A stretch of 64,000 nucleotides of DNA, taken from the NCBI RefSeq assembly GCF_011383005.1, contig NZ_CP049935.1, positions 2,356,001 to 2,420,000 on the forward strand, written 5' to 3'. A model generated the notes under the pieces. That model worked only from the letters and a program-made list of their open reading frames with translations. It did no database searches and was not told the origin of the DNA. How positions within the stretch are numbered: the first letter of the stretch is position 1; every line of letters starts with the position of its first letter. A program made the position numbers and the translations under genes. Source of the DNA: Phycicoccus sp. HDW14. Its GTDB lineage: Bacteria; Actinomycetota; Actinomycetes; Actinomycetales; Dermatophilaceae. This document shows positions 59,027 to 64,000 of the stretch, in pieces.

Positions 59027-60447
59027 TCAGCGCACCGGGAGGATGCGGTCGCGCACCTTGCGGGCTGCCTCCCCGCCGTGACGAGACCGTCCTTGTCGAT
59101 GTCGACACCCCGGTTGGCCCGGTAGGCGCGCGTGCCCTCGCGGAACAGCACCCCGTCCGGGTCGTTGACGGCGTGCCCGGCGAGGACCTTGGAGTACAGG
59201 CCCTCGACGGTCGTGTAGCGCCCGTTGCCGAAGTACTTCTCGACGTAGTCGAGCTGCTGCACCGGGGTCATCCGGGTCAGCGCCTCCGACGTCGTGCCGA
59301 GGCCGCGGGCGGTGTCCGGCATGAACTGGATGAGCCCGCGCGCGCTGCCCCGGCGGTGTTCGGCTGGGCCGGGTCGAAGGAGCCACCGGTCTCGAAGGAC
59401 ATGACGGCCATGAGGTCCTCGGGCTTGCAGCCGAGCTTCGTGGCGATCTGCTCGGTGCGGCGCAGGAACTCGGGGGTGACCCGCTCGTTGCCGCTCACGC
59501 CCTTGATCCGGCGGTAGTCGAAGCCGTCCGGCGAGGTGAGGCCGCTGCCCTGCCCGGTGCCGCGACCCGCGAGGGCCGCCGCACCGCCGACGCCGAGCGC
59601 ACCGGCCGTGCCGGCCGCCGCGTAGGTGCCGGTCGACGAGCCGTCGCCGGTGCCCGACCCGACGGACGCCGCGTCGCCCGTGCCGAGCGTCGAGCCCGGC
59701 GACACCTGGCCGCCGTCGTAGGAGCTGGTGTCGGCCGACGAGCCGCCGGCCGTCCCCGCGGTGGTGTCCGTGCCGCTGCCGAGCGCGCTCCCGGTGGAGG
59801 TGCCGGGCTCGAGGGTCGAGCCCCCGCCCCCGCCGGTCGTGCCACCGCCGCTGCCGCCACCGGTGCCGCCGGTGCCGAGCGCCCCGCCGGCCCCACCGCC
59901 GGTGAACGTGCCGCCGGTTCCGCCGGCCGTGCCGGCGCCGGTGCCCGTCGTCGCGCCGGTCGAGCCGACCGCGGTCGTGGACGAGCCGTCGTACGTCGAC
60001 CCGGGGGTCGTGGCGCTCGTGGTGCCGTCCGCGGTCGTCGTCGTCCCGGGCACGGTGGTGGCGGCGCCGGTGGACCCGGCCCGGGGAAGGTCATCGCGGG
60101 TGGGCAGTCGGTGCAGCTGGTCTGGGGCAGCTGCGGGGAGGTGTAGCGCGGCAGGGTCGACAGGTCGACGTCCTTGCCCGAGCTCACCTCGTCCTGGGCC
60201 TGGGCGTTCGCGCCGAGGACCTGGGCGAACATCTTCAGGGCCATCGAGATCTTCTTCAGCCACGGGATGACGGTGCCCTCGAGGTAGGCCGCGTACGCGG
60301 CGCTCGAGCCCCCGTCCAGAACGACGCGGCCTTGAGGACGATGACGAGCGCGGTGAGGAAGACCACCACCTGGTCGGCGACCTTGGCGGCCTCGAGGCAG
60401 TCCTTCTGGACGTCCCGCATCTCGTCGGTGTCGGCTCCGAGGATCAT
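59027..60447 (-). CDS. WXG-like N-terminus fused to lytic transglycosylase (candidate T7SS effector), four frame breaks
   Basis: About 470 residues after repair. Residues 1-100 (MILGADTDEMRDVQKDCLEA, GGSSAAYAAYLEGTVIPWLK, SMALKMFAQVLGANAQAQDE) form an ESX-substrate-like helical region. It is followed by a Gly/Ser/Thr-rich linker of about 170 residues and a soluble lytic transglycosylase domain (LKGVSGN..., catalytic Glu in AVMSFETGGSFDPAQPN, IQFMPDTARGLG, YVEKYFGN) ending RKVRDRILPVR. Frame changes near 60305, 60080, 59355 and 59085 are each repaired by one base in a G/C run. It may cleave peptidoglycan to open the wall for secretion. Located between the two WXG100 genes. Confidence 0.75.
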
Positions 60448-60602
60448 CGTGCACCTCCTTCGTGGAGTGGGTTCGGGTTGACGTCGAGGACGCTAGGCCC
60501 GTCGCACCGATGCGACAAGGGTTGTGCGGGAGGAACATTCCGGATGCATGAGACGGATACCGTTGCGTGTCAACTCATCCCGTGCGACCGCCGTCGGGCG
60601 CG

Positions 60603-60642
60603 CCGAGGGGCCCGGCCTCCGTGGCGGAGTCGGGCCCCTCGG
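60603..60642 (-). terminator. Strong hairpin after WXG100 gene 2
   Basis: CCGAGGGGCCCG (60603-60614) and CGGGCCCCTCGG (60631-60642) form a perfect 12-bp stem with a 16-nt loop. It lies 10 bp past the WXG100 stop on the minus strand, separating it from the transglycosylase fusion gene. Confidence 0.7.
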
Positions 60643-60652
60643 GCGGAGCGGG

Positions 60653-60919
60653 TCAGGCGCTCGCGGCGTCCTGCGCGTCGGCCTGCCGGCGCATCACGTG
60701 CGCGTTCTCCTCGATGGACGCCGTGGCGGCGTGCACCTGGGGCGCGCAGGTCTCCATGTCGGCGCGGAAGCTCTTGTAGTCGCTTCCCTCCCAGCCGAGT
60801 CCCTGCACGCGCGACACGAGCGTGCCGAACATCTGGGACACCCCCTGGGCGTGGCTGTCCATGCCGCGCGCGTACTGGCGAGCCTCGTCGGTGTCCATGC
60901 CCTGCGTGCGAGCGGTCAT
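60653..60919 (-). CDS. WXG100-family protein 2
   Basis: An 88-aa helical hairpin: ARQYARGMDSHAQGVSQMFG, the W-x-G turn LGWEGSDYKSFRADMETCAP, and a second helix (QVHAATASIEENAHVMRRQA) ending DAQDAASA. The ATG at 60919 follows GAGGAGGGA. With WXG100 protein 1 it could form the heterodimer seen in ESX substrate pairs; each is followed by its own hairpin. Confidence 0.85.
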   Translation of the reverse strand: MTARTQGMDTDEARQYARGMDSHAQGVSQMFGTLVSRVQGLGWEGSDYKSFRADMETCAPQVHAATASIEENAHVMRRQADAQDAASA

Positions 60920-61000
60920 GTCGTCCCTCCTCGTCGGTGCGGGCCGTCGGTCGACCCGTTGCCCGGGACGGTAGGCGCCGCACCCCCTCGGGGGCGAGGG

Positions 61001-61846
61001 TCAGGTGGGCGGAACGTTCCTGTTCCTCGCGGTGGCCTCGACCCGCTCGAGGTCCTCGACGGTGACCAGCCGCACCTCCGCGGCCCGCCGGCCGATCGCG
61101 AAGCGGACGTTCTGGGCCCGTCCGCCGCCGAGGAGGAAAGGGTCGTCGGGCCCGAACGCGAGCCGGCTGATGGAGCGGATGCTGTCGTCGACCCGCTGGC
61201 TGCGGTCGAGGTTCCAGGCGTAGCCGTGCCAGCCGAGGACCCGTTCGTAGATCTCGCGGTTCGACGGCGGTCGCGGGTAGTCGTCGGTGCCCGTGAGCCA
61301 CGGCTCGGCGAGGGCGAGCGCGACGAACCACTCGCGGGTCTGCGCCTCGAGCCTCGGGGCCGGTGCCGTCGCGCCGTCCTCCCCGGGCAGGGCACGATCG
61401 GGCGGGGCGCCGGCGGGCTCGGGGTCCTGCGACGCGACGTCGAGGACCACCTGGAGGTCGTCGAACACCCCGGCCTCCCGCTCGCGCCCGCGCAGCACGA
61501 CGAGCGCGTTCTCGCCCTCGTCGAGCAGCGCCGACATCCCCTCGGTGACGGTCACGCGGCGGGCGCCGCCCGGGGCGTCGAAGAGGCTGGAGAGCTGGGC
61601 CTCGGTGGAGCCGCGCCAGCGCAGCCGGACGATCTCCTCCCCGACCTCGAGGGCGCCGAGGACGCGCGAGACGTGCGGGGCGCAGAGGGGCAGGGCCAAT
61701 GCGGTCGCGCGCAGCTGGTGGTCGGCGTCGAGGTCGTCGAGCGCCCGGTGCGGCGCGCGCCCGAACCACAGGGTCTCCCCCGTGCCGAGGACGACGGTCG
61801 GCAGCCCGCCGCCGCGCAGGGTCACCCGCAGCACGTCGTGCCCCAC
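61001..61846 (-). CDS. FHA domain-containing protein
   Basis: A 281-aa protein. N-terminal FHA-like domain (about residues 10-95: VVLGTGETLWFGRAPHRALD, PHVSRVLGALEVGEEIVRLR), a spacer rich in Pro/Ala, and a C-terminal helical winged region (PSNREIYERVLGWHGYAWNL, VDDSIRSISRLAF) seen with FHA in actinobacterial T7SS-linked loci. FHA domains bind phosphothreonine, so it may link Ser/Thr kinase signalling to the secretion locus. First gene of the locus, 81 bp before WXG100 gene 2. Confidence 0.78.
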   Translation of the reverse strand: MGHDVLRVTLRGGGLPTVVLGTGETLWFGRAPHRALDDLDADHQLRATALALPLCAPHVSRVLGALEVGEEIVRLRWRGSTEAQLSSLFDAPGGARRVTVTEGMSALLDEGENALVVLRGREREAGVFDDLQVVLDVASQDPEPAGAPPDRALPGEDGATAPAPRLEAQTREWFVALALAEPWLTGTDDYPRPPSNREIYERVLGWHGYAWNLDRSQRVDDSIRSISRLAFGPDDPFLLGGGRAQNVRFAIGRRAAEVRLVTVEDLERVEATARNRNVPPT

Positions 61847-61976
61847 CCGCTCGTCGCGCCCGCCATGCAGCCATCCTGTCAGCCCGCCCCGCCGGCCTCA
61901 CCCCGGGACGCGGAGCGAGGGGCACGCCGGCCTGCGCGATTCCCGGGTTCCCGGCCGCGTCCCGTAGCGTCGTCGG

Positions 61977-63220
61977 GTGCCTTCCCGTCCCACCCCCGCC
62001 CGACCCCGCACCACCGCCCTCGCCGTCACCGGAGTGCTGGCCGTGGCCCTCGCCGGCTGCTCCGGCGGCACCCCGACGCCGCGCCGTCGAGCACCGCCTC
62101 GTCGGCCACCCCGACGACCGCGAGCCCGAGCACGACGCCCAGCCCGTCGTCCTCCCCGTCCTGCGTCGCCACGACGATGGACGCCCTCGACGAGGACCAG
62201 CGGATCGGCCAGCTGCTCATGGTCGGGTTCGACACCGCCGCCGACCTCGGCTCGCTCGACGACGAGATCACCGACGACCACGTCGGCAACGTCATCTACC
62301 TCGGCGGCTGGGACGGCGCGGCGAAGGTCAGGCGCACCTCGAAGCACCTCCAGGGGCTGGTGACCGAGAAGTCCACCGGCGACGTCGGCCTGATGGTCGC
62401 CGCCGACCAGGAGGGTGGCGAGGTCCACCAGCTGCGCGGCGACGGCTTCACCCGTCCCCCGTCGGCGAGCCGGCAGGCGCAGATGTCGTCGGCCCAGCTG
62501 ACGAAGGCGGCCACCGGATGGGCCGAGGAGCTGCGGGCCGCGGGCGTCAACGTCAACCTCGCCCCGGTCACGGACACCGTCCCGGCCGACCTCGGCACGG
62601 GCAACGGCCCCATCGGGAGGTACCACCGCGAGTACGGCTCGGACCCGAAGACGGTCGAGAAGGCCTCCGCCGCGTTCATCAAGGGCATGCTCGCCGGCGG
62701 GGTCGAGGCCACCGTGAAGCACTTCCCGGGCATCGGCCGGATCCGCAACAACACCGACTTCAACGCCACCGGCATCACCGACGACACCACCGACGCCGAC
62801 GACCCCTACCTCGACCCGTTCGCGGCCGGTGTCGACGCCGGAGCCGGGCTCGTGATGACCAGCTCGGCGAAGTACACGAAGCTCGACAAGGGCGTCCCGG
62901 CGATGTTCTCGAAGCCCATCGTCACCGACCTGCTGCGCGGGAAGCTCGGCTTCCAGGGCGTCGTCATCACCGACGACGTCAACGCCGAGTCCGTCAAGGC
63001 GCTGCCGGCCGGGCAGCGGGCGGTCGAGGTCGTCGCGGCGGGCGGGGACATCGTCCTCACCGGCGACGCCTCCACGGCGCCGGCCATGCTCACCGCCCTC
63101 GCGAAGAAGGCGGCGGCCGACGACGCATTCGCCGCGCAGGTCGACGCCTCGGTGGAGCGGGTCCTGACCCTCAAGGACCGGATGGGCCTCCTCCCCTGCT
63201 CGGGCACTCCCCAGGACTGA
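61977..63220 (+). CDS. Glycoside hydrolase family 3 lipoprotein (NagZ/LpqI-like), one frame break
   Basis: About 414 residues. Lipoprotein signal (ALAVTGVLAVALAGC), a Ser/Thr/Pro spacer, then a single GH3 domain: RIGQLLMVGF, AADQEGGEVHQLRGDGFTR, LAPVTDTVPADLG, VKHFPGIGRIRNNTDFN and GVVITDDVNAES, where the Asp is the likely nucleophile. The lipobox frame and the GH3 frame are joined if one C is added at about 62075 (GGTPDAAPSS). It probably releases N-acetylhexosamine from peptidoglycan fragments outside the membrane. The GTG at 61977 starts the signal peptide. Divergent from the FHA gene. Confidence 0.8.
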
Positions 63221-63243
63221 CCGGCTCGCCTAGGCTCGACGGG

Positions 63244-64000
63244 GTGACGGACACCCCTGCATCCTCCGCAGCCCCGAGGCGCCGCCCGCCCCGGTCGCAC
63301 CCGACGCCCCGGTCATCGTCCTCGTCTCCGGCGAGCACGCCGACACCCTGCGCGAGGAGTTCTGGCGCTACTCGCGCGAGTACGACCTGCGCACCGCCAC
63401 GACGTGCTCGGAGGCCGAGGCGCTCACCGCGGCGGCGCTGGCCGAGGGGCGTCGCGTCGCGATGTTCGTCAGCGACTCGCGGCTGCCCGACGAGGACAAC
63501 GTGCTCGCCGCCTTCGGCCGGTGGCGCCAGCTCGTGCCCACGGCCCGCCGGCTCATCGTCTCTCCCTACGACCGCTTCCTCTCGGACGCACCGGGCCTGC
63601 GCGCGGGGATGGCCAAGGGCAAGTACGACGCCTACCTCCTGATGCCCCGCGGCGCCCGCGACGAGGAGTTCCACCACTCGGTGACCGAGCTGCTCAGCGA
63701 CTGGGGCTGGACCGCCACCGACCCGGACGTCGTCGTCGCCAAGGTCGTCGCCCCGGCCGGCGACCCGCTCGCTGCCGAGATCCGCGACTTCTTCGACCGG
63801 ATGGGCCTGCCGAGCCGGGTCGTCCTGCCGGACAGCGAGATCGGGCAGCACGTGGCCGCCCACTTCTCCGAGGACGACGGCTACCCGCGGGTGTGGGCGG
63901 TCAACCGCGACCCCCTTGTCGTGACATCGGTGCGCGACGTCGCCCGGTCGTTCTTCGAGACCACCGCCGAGCGCGACCTCGACGCGACGGGCGACGGCAC
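63244..64000 (+). CDS. Receiver-like/thioredoxin-reductase-type FAD protein, 5' part, one frame break
   Basis: The window ends inside this gene. After one C is added at about 63276 the N-terminus reads TDTPASSAAPEAPPAPVAPD, then a receiver-like domain (VIVLVSGEHADTLREEFWRY, VAMFVSDSRLPDEDNVLAAF, ARRLIVSPYDRFL, KYDAYLLMP). A glutaredoxin-like segment follows (EIRDFFDRMGLPSRVVLPDS, PRVWAVNRDPLVVTS). This order matches fused response regulator/thioredoxin-disulfide reductase proteins, whose FAD domain would follow beyond 64000. The expected phospho-acceptor is retained as Asp in FVSDSRLPD. Confidence 0.65.

Noticed and set aside
62700..62770. Loss of a catalytic His in the GH3 motif (KHFPGIGR instead of KHFPGHG)
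   Set aside because: Many actinobacterial GH3 lipoproteins appear to carry a hydrophobic residue here with NTD following, so it is probably subfamily-typical rather than inactivating.

Overview
The window is about 72-75% GC with dense genes, many GTG starts and 4-nt ATGA/GTGA overlaps. It carries a WhiB regulator, a His-tailed GroEL1 next to groES, a GuaB3 paralogue, DUF222/HNH (13E12-type) and WXG100 proteins. This points to a high-GC actinobacterium, most likely Micrococcales and perhaps Intrasporangiaceae/Dermatophilaceae (the family is inference). The order guaA ... ChoD-like GMC oxidoreductase ... guaB3 ... guaB ... whiB ... groEL-groES resembles the M. tuberculosis Rv3396c-Rv3418c region, so most of 1-32.8 kb is a conserved chromosomal neighbourhood.

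Layout. 0-2.2 kb: guaA 5' part, DUF3817, SURF1, MOSC. 2.2-10.7 kb: an accessory island of visibly lower GC with an SOS-controlled HNH endonuclease gene, a 3.7 kb composite ISL3-type element carrying a monooxygenase and a GlxA-type regulator, a membrane protein gene it interrupts, a second small membrane protein and an Mrr-like nuclease. 10.8-15.3 kb: a heterodimeric ABC exporter, DedA and DUF1905. 15.4-18.4 kb: a large secreted Ig-repeat protein. 18.6-28.6 kb: GMC oxidoreductase, aldehyde dehydrogenase, GuaB3, DHA2 transporter, P1 peptidase, serine-hydrolase lipoprotein and guaB. 28.9-32.9 kb: whiB, S4 protein, racemase between two palindromic elements, groEL/groES under tandem CIRCE operators. 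32.9-39.9 kb: methyltransferase, acyl-CoA oxidase, ribokinase plus nucleoside hydrolase, Ser/Thr kinase. 39.9-44.4 kb: two secreted proteins, each preceded by the same 22-bp motif, beside a LuxR-LAL regulator. 44.4-47.4 kb: NERD remnant, a hypothetical protein, an Imm5-like/Arr fusion and a uracil-DNA-glycosylase-fold protein.

The most interesting system is the minus-strand locus at 47.5-61.9 kb. It holds an FHA protein, two WXG100 proteins, a WXG-like/lytic transglycosylase protein, a single-chain FHA-TM-triple-ATPase (EssC-like), then MoxR, DUF58, a transglutaminase-fold protein that has lost all three catalytic residues, and an anchored propeller/FN3 protein. It reads as a type VII-like secretion locus fused to a MoxR-DUF58-TgpA module. 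No EccB, EccD, EccE, mycosin, EssA, EssB or EsaA is visible in the window. After it come a GH3 lipoprotein and the start of a response-regulator/thioredoxin-reductase-like protein.

Caution. At least 18 reading-frame breaks all look like one lost base, mostly in a G/C run of four to six, in genes that otherwise look intact; one further break is a gained base. I read these mainly as homopolymer undercalls rather than gene decay. Such genes are listed as CDS with corrected ends and the break is described.
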